NCBI GenBank assembly: GCA_964020975.1
Contig: OZ026613.1
Coordinates: forward strand, 60,207,668 to 60,271,667
Source of the DNA: Hermodice carunculata
Lineage: Eukaryota > Annelida > Polychaeta > Eunicida > Amphinomidae
Length of the DNA: 64,000 bases
Direction: 5' to 3'
The notes under the pieces were generated by a model. That model saw only the letters and a program-made list of their open reading frames with translations. It made no database searches and had not been told where the DNA came from. Positions within the stretch are counted from its first letter, which is position 1. Every line of letters begins with the position of its first letter. This document shows, one piece after another, positions 33,840 through 43,828 of the stretch. The translations under genes and the position numbers were made by a program.

Positions 33840-36800
33840 GTGTTGAGAAGTGAACTTGTTGCACTAATGAGGCTAAGCACATGGTGGGCTGGCTATGGCA
33901 CGTGGCTCTTTGTGTGGACCATGTGTTGCGGTGGTGTGTCGAGTGAGTGTGGTTTTGAACCATTTGATCCGGAACTGGACCTTGAAGTGTTTGAGACGCA
34001 GTGCAGTGCCACAGGTGGACGTTTCGCAGTTTTAAAGAGCCGGTTTATACAGAGTTCTAGTAATAAGCTGTTGTGGGAGCTAAATATGGAAGAAGCACTG
34101 AAGAAGCGGGCTGCTGCTCGTGGTTGGCTCACAAGAGCCGGTAAAACACTAACCAACTTGATGAGCAAGCCTACTGTGGACAAGGTTGTGCTTGAAGACG
34201 CAATTAACGCATTTGATAAGCGTACAGAAAGATTAGACTCTGCCCAGTCGGAGTACGAGTTAACTCTTGCTACTGAAAAGCTGGATGATGAGATTGATAG
34301 TGCAGCTGACTACAGGGAAGAGGCACGTTCGCCACGAATAGAGGCTGCCAAGCGTTTGGCGACTATCAGTGGTAATGATGCAGCTGCACCAAATAAAGAT
34401 GTGGAAAGGGTTAAGACAAAGAACGTTGAAGCAAAACTTCCAAAGTTGGAATTGCCATCATTTAGTGGGAAGGTTACGGAGTGGCCTTCATTCTGGGATC
34501 AATTTACCGCCATTATCGATAAATCTGATATGCCAGAAATAAACAAGTTCAGTTATCTGCGCTCCCTTGTTAAGGGTGAGGCCAAGTTGTGCATTGAGGG
34601 TTTATCACTAACTGAAGCAGACTACAAGATAGCATGTGACATTTTGTCCCAACGCTATGGCCGCAAAGAACAAATCATATTTGCACATATCCAGGAGCTA
34701 CTGAATGTATCAGTACCCAACACACAGGGCTCCCGAGTTGCCAATCTATGGAAATTATATAATGAGTTACAGGCCCACATAAGAAGCCTTGAGGCCTTGA
34801 ATGTAAACGGAGAGCAGTATGGTGTTATATTAACACCATTAATATTATCACGTTTGCCCCAAGATTTACGCTTAGAGTGGGCCCGGGAAGGTACAGGCCA
34901 TGAAAGTGATCTAACATTTTTACTTGACTTTCTACAAAAGGAGATTCGTCGTAGAGAGCGTTCACAAGTGTTTAAAGACAGTAAGTTTGATCATTCAGCA
35001 GGAAAGTTGGAACAAAGGAAAGGTTCACAGCCATCAGCGGCTGCATTACTCTCAAAGAGAGATGAAGGTGTTGTTTTAAGTTGTGCAGTATGTAAGAGGT
35101 CACATCCCACGGAAAAGTGCTGGGACTTGACTAAAGCACCCATGTCAGCACGAACAGATAAAATCAAAAGTGCAGGTTTATGTTTTCGATGTTTGTCGCC
35201 AAAACACAAAGCTTTAAAGTGTAATAGTGTTTGTGCTTTATGTAAAGGCAGGCATCATTCATTAATATGCAAACATGGAGAAAAGACTGAAACACATGAA
35301 GAGAATGATAACACGGACACAAATGTAGACTCTAAGTCAACTAAGTCAAATGAACTTGTTGGTAATGGAACTTCTACATCAGATGTAAGTCACACTGGTA
35401 TGTTGTATTCCAGTGAACGTCAGGGTGCTCATAGTAAGACACTAAAGAAACGTGTAATTTTACAAAGTGTGCCACTAAATGTTACTGGTAAGAAAGGTAG
35501 CACAAGGGTTAACATATTGTTTGACACAGGATCTGACAGCTCTTATGTCACCAGTAATCTAGTACAAAAGGTTGAGCCCGAGTGGGTAAGTGCTAGGCAG
35601 TTGGCTTATGTTGCCTTTGGAAATGAAAAGTCAGGAAAATCTGACATGCGAAATGTATTTCAGTTAAAGCTAAAGGGTGCAAATGGTACATTTGAATCCA
35701 TCCTTGCTACTGAGGTCCCAGTTATTTGTGCACCTATGTACCGCCCGGCTGTCCCGCTGGGGCTACTTCAGTCCTTTGGTGATCTTGCTTTTGCAGATGA
35801 TTACAGTGAGGGTGGGGAAATCAAAGTTGATATACTGGTGGGCTTAGACTTTTACTGGAAATTAGTTAAACCTACCACAGTAAATTTGGGTGATGGGCTG
35901 GTTGCTCAAGAAACCTTGTTTGGTTGGATGGTGTCAGGTTTTGTGAAAGGTAAAGAGACACCTTACCATGATATTTCTCACCGCTTGTTTATCCATGATA
36001 TGACTGAGACACAGGTACAAAAATTTTGGGATCTAGAGTCCATGGGAATCAATGATAATGAGACTGCATTTGAGAGTAAAGTCATGAAAACTTTCAATGA
36101 GCGGATCAGTTTTCAGAATGGGCGATATATAGTGATGTTACCATGGAAACAGAATTCAGGTAAGCTGCTCAACAATGAGACCATAGCTCAAAAGAGGCTA
36201 GAACAGTTGTCCCGTAAATTGTCAAAAGATGAAAATTTGAAAGGTAGGTATCATGAGGCTATAAAGGAGATGGAGATGTCTGGGATTATACATGAAGTTC
36301 CCACAGAGGAAAAGGTGCCTAGTAGTGGTCACAATGTGTTTTACTTGCCCCACAGACCTGTTGTCCGTGAAACTAGTGTGACAACTAAAGTGCGACCTGT
36401 CTTTGATGCATCGGCTAGGGGTCATAACGGTGTATCGTTAAATGACTGTGTTGAGACAGGACCTAGTCTCATTCCCAGTCTCGTAGAGATCTTAATACGG
36501 TTTAGAAGATGGAAAATTGCTTTGATTGCCGATGTTGTGAAAGCTTTCCTTCAAATTAAAGTAGCAAAAGAGGACCAAGATGTGCACAGATTCCTCTGGG
36601 ATGATAATGGTAGTGTTCGTGTCATGAGATTTGACCGAGTCCCATTTGGAAATCGAAGTTCCCCCTTTCTATTGAATGCTACGATAAAGCATCATCTTTC
36701 CAAATACCCGACATCAAAAACGTTAGAAGAACTAAAAGACAATTTGTATGTTGATGATTGGTTAACTGGGGCAGATGAGGAAACAGAGGCATGCTGTATG

Positions 36801-39347
36801 TTACAAGACGCCTCTACAATCATGAGTGAGGCTAACATGCCACTAGCCAAGTGGGGGTCTAATAATGATAGAGTGTCAGAATTCCTACACCTTAATTTTG
36901 AGGACAAACATTTAGAGGGAGATGTTGTTAAAGTCTTGGGTTTGAAGTGGTGTCACTCAAATGATTGTTTTGCATTTGCTGGTGTAGAACTGCCCCCTGG
37001 TTTGATGATTACTAAACGTGTAGTGTTGAGTTTCATTGCTCGACTCTTTGATCCACTGGGCTTCCTCACCCCATTCACAATGTTTGCTAAATGCATGTTC
37101 CAAGATTTGTGGAAATTAGGCCTTGATTGGGATCAGCCTGTTCCAGAGACTTATGGAAATGCTTTCACTGAGTGGCTAGGTGGTTTAAAGTTGCTCACAA
37201 AGTGGGAAGTGCCCCGAAGTTATACTGGTAAGCCATGGGGAGAGGCTGTTAAGTTCCAAATACACGGTTTCGGAGATGCCTCGGAGAAGTGTTATGGGTC
37301 ATGTGTATACTTGAAAACCCTGAACAGTGATGGCACATGGTCATCAGCTCTTGTGTTCTCAAAGGCAAAGGTAGCACCCCTTAAAGCTGTGACCTTGCCC
37401 CGACTAGAGCTCTTAGGGGCACTTCTCACAGCTAGACTAGTAGCCTTTGTACAAAAGGCTCTACACTTGACAGAAGTTGAAGTGTATTGTTGGACCGACT
37501 CTATGGTTGTGTTAAATTGGGTTAAAGGTGAACCTAGTCGTTGGAAAACATTTGTAAGAAACCGAGTAGTTGAGATCCAAAGCAAGACAAATCCTGCTTG
37601 TTGGCATCACTGTTCAGGCATAGATAACCCCGCTGACATGACCACCAGACCTATATTAGCTGCAGAAATGATCTCAGTGAGTAAGTTATGGTTAGAAGGT
37701 CCCCAGTGGCTGTGTGGTGAAGACAACCCTGTTAAAATGTGTGATGTGCCAGTTTTCCTCAATATAGAGGAGACTGAAGTTTCAGAAACAACCTTATCTA
37801 GTCACAAGGCTGAGGAAATATTGCCAGTGGAGCGCTGGGGCTCTTTCACAAAGAGTATCAGAGTAGTAGGATGGTTACTCAGATTCATGAACAATGCACG
37901 CAAGGTGAGTACAAATAGGCAAAGGGGGGACCTCTCTTTTGCAGAGCTAGGTAATGCCAAGGTCAAACTGTTATTGAGTGTGCAAGAGGAATACTATCAT
38001 GCAGAGATATCATCTTTGAAGATAGGTAAACCAGTAGGTAAGCATTCCTCTCTGGCAAAACTAACCCCTTTCATTGGATCAGATGAGTTGTTGAGGGTAC
38101 ATGGACGTTTACAGAGGTCAGAATTGACGTATGATGAAAAACACCCCATCATTTTACCCAAATGTTGGTTATCACTGTTGCTGGTGAGATACCATCATAA
38201 ATTGCTTAAACATGCTGGAGTGTCTACTATGGTAGTGACCATTAGAAATCACTATTGGATTGTAGGCTTGAGGAGACTTGCAAAGCAAGTGAAAATTGAG
38301 TGTGTGTCATGCAAAAGGCTAGATGCGCAGGCTAGTGAGCAACCAATGGCCCCTCTACCTGAAAGTAGAGTACAAAAGAGTCCACCCTTCGCAGTCACTG
38401 GTATAGATCACTCGGGTCCTTTATACTGCTGTGACCATGCTGGTAAGAAATTTTACATTTTATTATTCACCTGTGCAGTTGTCAGGTGTGTTCACTTAGA
38501 GCTTGTGGACTCTCTCAATTGTAGAGACACTATGTTAGCCATACGGCGCTTTTTTGCCAGAAGAGGAATTTCAGCAATTCTTTACTCAGACAATGCTAAA
38601 GTATTCAAGGCGACTCAAAGGGAATTACAGACAACCTTTGGTCCCATGTGTCCCGAGTGGCGTTTCATAGTCCCAAGGGCCCCTTGGTGGGGAGGGTGGT
38701 GGGAGCGGCTCATGCGTCCCATCAAAAGTGCTCTGAGGAAATCCTTGGGGTCTCGTTCTGTAACACGCACAGAGATGGAAACTGTTTTGCATGAAGTCGA
38801 GGCGTGTTTAAATTCTAGACCCCTAACTTTCACAGGTGATGAAGTAGATGCTGATAAACCCCTTACCCCAGCCCATTTTTTAATAGGGCGAAGTACTAGT
38901 TATCAGCCCATACAATGCACTGATCAGCCAGTCACTAAACATGATTTACTGACCAGGAAAGAAGTCATTGATCAGCAAGTGACCAAGTTTTGGGATCAGT
39001 GGAGTTCTCAGTATTTAAGAAACCTACCCCCCCTCTCTGGTTCTAAGGTCAGGGGTCGGGTTTCTGAAGGGTCTGTTGTGCTTTTGCGGGAGGACGGGTG
39101 TCCTCGCTTATTGTGGCCAATGGGTGTAATCACTCGGACCTTTCCTGGCAAGGATGGCGTGATCAGAGCAGTTGAGGTAAAAACAAAACATGGTACTTAC
39201 ACCAGGCCAATCCAAAGGCTCCATAACCTGGAGGTTTCACAAACCTTGCCTGAGGTTGATAGTACTGTAAAAGCTCCTGAGGAAGTACAAGTTAAAACAT
39301 CACGATATGGACGTTTGTTAAAACCAAGATCAAAATTGGACATGTAA
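33840..39347 (+). CDS. BEL/Pao Gag-Pol polyprotein
   Basis: One 1835-codon frame. Gag occupies about 83-380 (PKLELPSFSG at 201, the DUF1759-type core). Cys/His knuckles lie at 415-477. An aspartic protease of the Pao/A17 kind has DTGSD at 562-566. Reverse transcriptase spans about 840-1045 with YVDD at 970-973. RNase H is marked by D1146, E1190 and D1220. The integrase zinc finger is H1453-x4-H1458...C1488-x2-C1491, the catalytic core carries D1523, D1584 and E1622, and a C-terminal domain follows (about 1700-1800). Residues 1-82 are not gag-like and include a hydrophobic, Trp-rich stretch. The Met at residue 83 (34086), opening MEEALKKRAAARGWLTR, resembles the usual BEL gag start and may be the true one. 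The frame ends 380 bp before the 3' LTR, with no second frame. Confidence 0.95.
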   Translation: MLRSELVALMRLSTWWAGYGTWLFVWTMCCGGVSSECGFEPFDPELDLEVFETQCSATGGRFAVLKSRFIQSSSNKLLWELNMEEALKKRAAARGWLTRAGKTLTNLMSKPTVDKVVLEDAINAFDKRTERLDSAQSEYELTLATEKLDDEIDSAADYREEARSPRIEAAKRLATISGNDAAAPNKDVERVKTKNVEAKLPKLELPSFSGKVTEWPSFWDQFTAIIDKSDMPEINKFSYLRSLVKGEAKLCIEGLSLTEADYKIACDILSQRYGRKEQIIFAHIQELLNVSVPNTQGSRVANLWKLYNELQAHIRSLEALNVNGEQYGVILTPLILSRLPQDLRLEWAREGTGHESDLTFLLDFLQKEIRRRERSQVFKDSKFDHSAGKLEQRKGSQPSAAALLSKRDEGVVLSCAVCKRSHPTEKCWDLTKAPMSARTDKIKSAGLCFRCLSPKHKALKCNSVCALCKGRHHSLICKHGEKTETHEENDNTDTNVDSKSTKSNELVGNGTSTSDVSHTGMLYSSERQGAHSKTLKKRVILQSVPLNVTGKKGSTRVNILFDTGSDSSYVTSNLVQKVEPEWVSARQLAYVAFGNEKSGKSDMRNVFQLKLKGANGTFESILATEVPVICAPMYRPAVPLGLLQSFGDLAFADDYSEGGEIKVDILVGLDFYWKLVKPTTVNLGDGLVAQETLFGWMVSGFVKGKETPYHDISHRLFIHDMTETQVQKFWDLESMGINDNETAFESKVMKTFNERISFQNGRYIVMLPWKQNSGKLLNNETIAQKRLEQLSRKLSKDENLKGRYHEAIKEMEMSGIIHEVPTEEKVPSSGHNVFYLPHRPVVRETSVTTKVRPVFDASARGHNGVSLNDCVETGPSLIPSLVEILIRFRRWKIALIADVVKAFLQIKVAKEDQDVHRFLWDDNGSVRVMRFDRVPFGNRSSPFLLNATIKHHLSKYPTSKTLEELKDNLYVDDWLTGADEETEACCMLQDASTIMSEANMPLAKWGSNNDRVSEFLHLNFEDKHLEGDVVKVLGLKWCHSNDCFAFAGVELPPGLMITKRVVLSFIARLFDPLGFLTPFTMFAKCMFQDLWKLGLDWDQPVPETYGNAFTEWLGGLKLLTKWEVPRSYTGKPWGEAVKFQIHGFGDASEKCYGSCVYLKTLNSDGTWSSALVFSKAKVAPLKAVTLPRLELLGALLTARLVAFVQKALHLTEVEVYCWTDSMVVLNWVKGEPSRWKTFVRNRVVEIQSKTNPACWHHCSGIDNPADMTTRPILAAEMISVSKLWLEGPQWLCGEDNPVKMCDVPVFLNIEETEVSETTLSSHKAEEILPVERWGSFTKSIRVVGWLLRFMNNARKVSTNRQRGDLSFAELGNAKVKLLLSVQEEYYHAEISSLKIGKPVGKHSSLAKLTPFIGSDELLRVHGRLQRSELTYDEKHPIILPKCWLSLLLVRYHHKLLKHAGVSTMVVTIRNHYWIVGLRRLAKQVKIECVSCKRLDAQASEQPMAPLPESRVQKSPPFAVTGIDHSGPLYCCDHAGKKFYILLFTCAVVRCVHLELVDSLNCRDTMLAIRRFFARRGISAILYSDNAKVFKATQRELQTTFGPMCPEWRFIVPRAPWWGGWWERLMRPIKSALRKSLGSRSVTRTEMETVLHEVEACLNSRPLTFTGDEVDADKPLTPAHFLIGRSTSYQPIQCTDQPVTKHDLLTRKEVIDQQVTKFWDQWSSQYLRNLPPLSGSKVRGRVSEGSVVLLREDGCPRLLWPMGVITRTFPGKDGVIRAVEVKTKHGTYTRPIQRLHNLEVSQTLPEVDSTVKAPEEVQVKTSRYGRLLKPRSKLDM

Positions 39348-39716
39348 ATGTTCAGATTAATGCTTTAAAGTTAACATCATGAAGTTTCATGATGTATGGA
39401 CATTAAAACCAGCTGTATGGACGTTATAGGGTTAAAAGTAAGTTAATCAACTTACTGGCCCATATTTGATATCTTTAATAGAAACAGTTGAATTGATTAT
39501 TATTATCTACAAATAAACAATGATATGTTAATATTCGAAATATACACAGGATATTGGAAACTGAACATTTAATGAGGTAATGTGCATGTAAGTGCAAGTT
39601 ATGGTCCATTGAAGGACAAGTGTATTTGGACATAGTTCCATGTTAAAGTGTAAAGTTATATTTACTATGATCAGCTCTTCTTTGTTAATGATTAGAGTTA
39701 ATGTGTAAACTCTAAC

Positions 39717-39727
39717 GGTGGGGAGTA
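39717..39727 (+). other. Polypurine tract of the BEL/Pao element
   Basis: GGTGGGGAGTA directly before the 3' LTR, mostly purine, in the expected place for plus-strand priming. A short tract, assigned by position. Confidence 0.65.
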
Positions 39728-40015
39728 TGTTGAGAATTGTCAGTAAGGTTGAAATTAGTACTGAGTTGAGTTAAGTTGAGATAAGTAAATTGTTGATCCT
39801 GTTGACAGTATAGCTGTGTGTAAGCTAGTTTGTGCTGCCATCTGTTGTGTACTTGTGTAACAAGAAAGCTCAGGCTTGTGGAGATCTCCAGTTCTGGAGG
39901 GAGGAAAATAAAGGAGTTCCAGTTTCTGTGAAGACAGCTGAGTCAGTTGTGTTTTCAAGAGTCCCCTTTTGAGAAGAAATACTGACAGCAATGTTAGACA
40001 AGTGTGTTGTCAACA
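39728..40015 (+). repeat. 3' LTR of the BEL/Pao element
   Basis: 288 bp, read base by base as identical to the 5' LTR, and followed by the second copy of AGTAG. Confidence 0.95.
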
Positions 40016-40020
40016 AGTAG

Positions 40021-41072
40021 AACCAGCATCATAGGTATTACAAGTACTGTATTCATCTTAATAAGCACGTTCCCTAATAAGCATCCCCCCATTTTTTTCA
40101 AAGAAAGGACCTCCAAAATATCCCATAGTTTTCAAGCAAGTGATGGAATTTATTATTTCACTCATTATTTTGATTAGATAAATTAAAATGGAACTACCAA
40201 ATATGTGTCAGGCAAGCAATCAATGGGGAACCTTGATCTATATTTCAAGGTCTTTTTTGGGCCTCTTGTTATAAAACAAACTTAAGCTTAAAGCAGTTTT
40301 TTCCAACAGTTGAATTTGTAACAATGTGAACCATTATCTGTCAGCAGATAATGCAACTACAGACAGACGGCAAAATGTGTACTGGGGGATTCCCCATGAC
40401 CCCAACATATTGATCCAAAGTTTTGCACATTAATATGACTCTACATGTTGTGGCATATCCCACTCTTTTGTTTTTGATGCTCCAGGTATAATGGACATGG
40501 ATGCACAAACATCAATGGTTACAATTCATTGGTTTAAGCCACCAAAAGGGTTTTTTCATCACATTGTTCTTTAGTTTATTTCTTGTAAACATTTCCAAGA
40601 ATACCAGGCTTAAATGTGAAACACCCAGGATGAGAAATCTGAAGAAATTTTCCATGGGTAACATCAAATTTCTGAAGTGTTGAATTTTCCCTATGATGTG
40701 CACATGTTATATGTATGTAAATAGGGCGTAGATGTACATAACCAAGTTCATTGGGAAAAGATAAGATTTGTTACTTGTACACTCAAACTCTGAAGTGGTA
40801 TTTTCTTGACCACAATTTTGTCAATTTTTAAATTTTCCTGAACAAGCAATAAATTACAAAAAATTGGTACAAATACATCATTTCAAATACCACTCAAAGT
40901 GAGACACTGATGTTTAGATTTGAACAATGTGGTTGTATGAGTCTTCATAAATAATGATGTATTAGGTGAATAGAAAACAATGACATTCAGTTTGTGTGAT
41001 ATGTATGTACCAACTGTAGAAACTTGTAGCTACTTATGGTTGTAACCAAATTTTCAATGGTTATGGGGTACT
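40021..41072. other. Intronic sequence, nothing recognised
   Basis: AT-rich, no repeat family or coding exon supported. Confidence 0.35.
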
Positions 41073-41290
41073 CAGGGTTTTCCCCAGTTTTGGAGAACAG
41101 AAAGGTGGTGAACCTGATGGCAACCTAGAATTTCTTGTTCCAGGACAGGTATTGACCAAATGTTGCATTAATATTACTAAAATAACCTACTTTTGAATGA
41201 GAAAGGAGAAAGGTGGTAAAAAGGTGAAAGATGGTGAAGAAAAGATGAAAGGTGAGCCACCTTTGAGCTTATAATGTCGGGAAAACACTG
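41073..41290. mobile_element. Possible hAT-type MITE
   Basis: CAGGGTTTTCCCC at the left and GGGAAAACACTG at the right are imperfect inverted repeats. Inner 'agaaaggtgg' and 'ccacctttga' also pair. CAGTGTTTTCCC-like ends are common in hAT MITEs. No clear 8-bp target duplication is seen, so the assignment is tentative. Confidence 0.45.
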
Positions 41291-42180
41291 GTACCAATGA
41301 TCATATATCATGTATATGTTGCTAAAATTGCATTTGATCAATTTTTTCCTTCTCATTGTTTTGAACTTAGGAAAACCTAAACATGAAATAGTTACTTTGC
41401 TCCATGGATTCAGCTTCACCAGCCTGCAGAATCCATGTGTATTTTCGGTCCATGGTGAACTTTACATGCCAGAAAAAAAAAAAAAAAAAATGAAAAAAAA
41501 AGTGCACTGTATTTGTGTGCCTGGCATGGCAAGATGCATTGAAATATTCCTTCAAAACAGACTGGCCAATCATATTACTGAACTGAATTTTGTTAAAATT
41601 GGATAGAAAGTATTTTTTAAAAAACACTATTTTGCTTGAGCAGGTTAAAAAAACAGACTAAAGATAACATTCCAGGTACTCAACATTGGTATGATTACAT
41701 TGTTATGATGGTAGGTGTATCCTATACTTAGTTAAAAACATCCTGCAGGACTAAGATGTCTTTGTGGTTTGGTGCTCTCAAAATTAGGAACATCTGATGA
41801 AAACCCATATTTTCCACATGGTCATAATTGATTTTGACTCTATATTTAAAGATAAAGTGTAAATTAAAAAAGTAAAAGGTCCCTATACATGAGCTTTTCA
41901 CAGAAGTACGTTTTGTTGAAATGAAATCAAGACTTACATTTTTATGAGTGGGTCTTGACCCAGCAAAAGAAGGTGAAAGACACTAATGTGTCAGGTTATC
42001 AGGTCTTGTATCATTATGATGGAAGATCATCTTGTGGGTTGGGTGGTATCTGAGATATGGACCAGACCAATTGACCATCCATCCTGAGCACTGGCAGCTA
42101 TGTTTATTTGGTCTCCATGTAACTTTGTAAAAAATGTTTTGAAGTTGAGCTTCTGAAAAAAATGCTACAATTTTATCTTA
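41291..42180. other. Intronic sequence before the last CISD exon
   Basis: No gene or repeat family. A poly-A run interrupted once by TG lies at about 41469-41500. The final stretch becomes T-rich toward the acceptor. Confidence 0.35.
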
Positions 42181-42196
42181 ATTTATATTGTTTCAG

Positions 42197-42292
42197 TTCC
42201 CCCTGTGTGATGGAGCTCACAATAAACACAATGAGGAAACTGGGGACAATGTTGGGCCACTGGTGCTGAAGCGCAGGGAGGCTGTCCAGTAG
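42197..42292 (+). CDS. CISD: CISD1/2-type CDGSH iron-sulfur protein, last coding exon
   Basis: Thirty-one sense codons and a TAG stop at 42290-42292. It begins in phase 0 after the acceptor AG at 42195-42196 and reads [20 protein letters not shown] then [11 protein letters not shown]. It supplies the third Cys (42206) and the His (42218) of the 2Fe-2S site and completes the C-x-C-x2-S-x3-P-x-C-D-G-A-H signature begun on the exon at 3847-4058. [12 protein letters not shown] is nearly invariant in the CISD1/2 group, and human CISD1 also has CDGAH. The basic C-terminus KRREAVQ replaces the KKKET/KKKEV of human proteins. It was missed as an open frame because it is short and lacks a Met. No second candidate for this exon exists in the window. 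Confidence 0.95.
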   Translation, partial: FPLCDGAHNKHNEETGDNVGPLVLKRREAVQ

Positions 42293-42464
42293 GATCAGCT
42301 GGTGTGCCAGTCAGACTACACTGATCAACACAAGGAACCAATATAGTCTTCCCTGTTGGCATCTGAAGGAAAAATATCAGCACTGTTCACCAGGCCAACT
42401 TGTGTCTGCATTTACATGGCTGACCACATCTCAGGACGTTTATGTTGGCGGCCATGACCTGGCA

Positions 42465-42628
42465 GGGTATTTACATACATGTAGTTGGTCCTGTCCTGTC
42501 AGGGTATTTACATAGTTGGCCCTGTCCTGTCAAGAGTATTTACATAGTTGGCCCTGTCCTGTCAGAGTATTTACATAATTGGCCCTTTCCTGTCCGAGTA
42601 TTTACATAGTTGGCCCTGTCATGTCAGG
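42465..42628 (+). repeat. 31-32 bp tandem repeat, five copies
   Basis: Unit 'agtatttacatagttggcc' followed by 'ctgtcctgtc'. Starts are near 42465, 42502, 42534, 42565 and 42596. The first copy is longer (extra 'catgtagt'), the others differ at a few positions. Lies in the presumed CISD 3' UTR. There are no spacers, so it is not CRISPR-like. Confidence 0.85.
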
Positions 42629-43169
42629 ACCTCCACAGTATCAGTCATCATTCATGTACAAGTTTATTTTTCAAGGAGTGCAAACTATGATTAAATTTTA
42701 ACACAAACAAAACCTGCTAAAATCCTCACCAGCCATAGCTGTGTCTTATGTCTAGTTTGATATTGACCAAAATTAAAATTTCACTCACGGTGTTTCATGA
42801 ATGAATACATGAGTTTTTTTCCTGGCTCAGTATTGACACACGTTTGTTTGAAGTGGTAATTGCAGTCAAATGAACCAGTGACAAGGAACCCAACATGCAT
42901 GTAAATATGTTTTTACAAGTTCTTGAATTGTATTTGAAAAGACTATTGTTTGGGATCATGAAATATTTCAGTTTTAGAATCTGTATTTGTAAGAGACACC
43001 TACATGTAGGTTTATAACAGACGACATTGAAGCTTATGCACCAGGAACTTTATGTTTTCAGGATTAGTGTTTAGTATCATGCTAATGCTGAGTGATTCAA
43101 TGATTTTAGGGTTGTGTTGTCAGAGTAAATTGGGCTTGGCCTGTTTTTCAATCATCTTTTCTTGTTGGA

Positions 43170-43195
43170 AATAAACATATGTTCAAACCAATAAA
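43170..43195 (+). terminator. Candidate polyadenylation signals of CISD
   Basis: AATAAA at 43170-43175 and again at 43190-43195, with T-rich and GT-containing sequence after. A further AATAAA lies at 43255. These are the first clustered signals after the stop codon; usage is inferred. Confidence 0.45.
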
Positions 43196-43651
43196 TTGAG
43201 CCTATAATATTCACTGTGGAAATACTTTACAGAAATCTGTGCGTGGATGTGACAAATAAATACATGTCACATGCTGTATAGTTTGATGTACATATAATGT
43301 TTCTAAGAACATGACCAATTAGCATGCAATAGTATGAATTTTTATTTTTTTTGGTTTTGTGCCATCAACAAAATAAGCTCGAAAAATCAGAACAAAGTTA
43401 CAGTACAGAAATGATAGTATGGATACTACAATCTTTTTCATCTTTCAGTCTGTGCACATGGTGGTGTGCAGTTCCCTTCAAGGTGACTTTTCATTCCATA
43501 CGTACATGTGGAGAACATCAAATGGTGCTTGATCACTAGGTTTGATACAAAAAGATAAAAGTACATGACACACAAACTTGTAGGGCAGGGGAAAAATGGA
43601 ATCATATTGTTATTGTGACCTGCTACAATTCAAGAAGAAGAATCTTCTGTA

Positions 43652-43828
43652 CATTGGTCCCCCTCTTACCAGCCCACCCTAAATGCACCAGAAATATGGC
43701 CTTATAATAGGGGTGGCCTCTCTTGAGGGGGAGTATATTATGGAAGTGCCCTACTTGCTGCATGGAGAAGTGGCCTTTCTAGAGGGGGTAGCCTGTCTTT
43801 AGGGGGCCTTATAAGAAGGGGACCACTG
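43652..43828. mobile_element. MITE of the 'GGTCCCCTTCTTATAAGGCC' family
   Basis: Left CATTGGTCCCCCTCTTACC and right CCTTATAAGAAGGGGACCACTG are imperfect inverted repeats flanked by TA (43650-43651, 43829-43830). Internal 'ggcctctcttgagggg'. Same family as 45023-45203 and the fragment at 19603. Confidence 0.72.

Larger units (their letters stand above)
33482..40015 (+). mobile_element. BEL/Pao LTR retrotransposon, looks whole and young
   Basis: A 6534-bp element in the CISD intron, same strand as the gene. Parts in order: 288-bp 5' LTR, tRNA-Phe primer site, one long gag-pol frame, purine tract, 288-bp 3' LTR. The flanking 5-bp duplication AGTAG is at 33477-33481 and 40016-40020. The LTRs start TGTTGA and end TCAACA and read identical over their full length, which points to a very recent insertion. 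BEL/Pao membership rests on the DUF1759-like gag, the A17-type protease, the RT-RNase H-integrase order and the single frame. I saw no breaks. It has no envelope-like frame. The sequence does not show whether it is expressed. Confidence 0.95.
4059..42196 (+). other. Giant (38.1 kb) intron of the CISD gene
   Basis: Donor GTATGA at 4059 and acceptor tttcAG ending at 42196. The two exons join in phase 0 to give [16 protein letters not shown], exactly the family motif, so the pairing of these distant exons is secure. I found no other host exon between them; the contents are repeats and mobile elements, listed separately. The gene depends on removing a very long intron that contains a full LTR element in sense orientation with its own polyadenylation signals. 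Confidence 0.88.
42293..43195 (+). other. Probable 3' untranslated region of CISD
   Basis: Follows the TAG stop directly. It contains the 31-bp tandem repeat at 42465-42628 and no long open frame. The end is set by the AATAAA pair near 43170-43195; actual length is inferred. Confidence 0.55.

Noticed and set aside
42465-42628. CRISPR-like repeat array
   Set aside because: The units are directly adjacent with no spacers, in a eukaryotic gene context.
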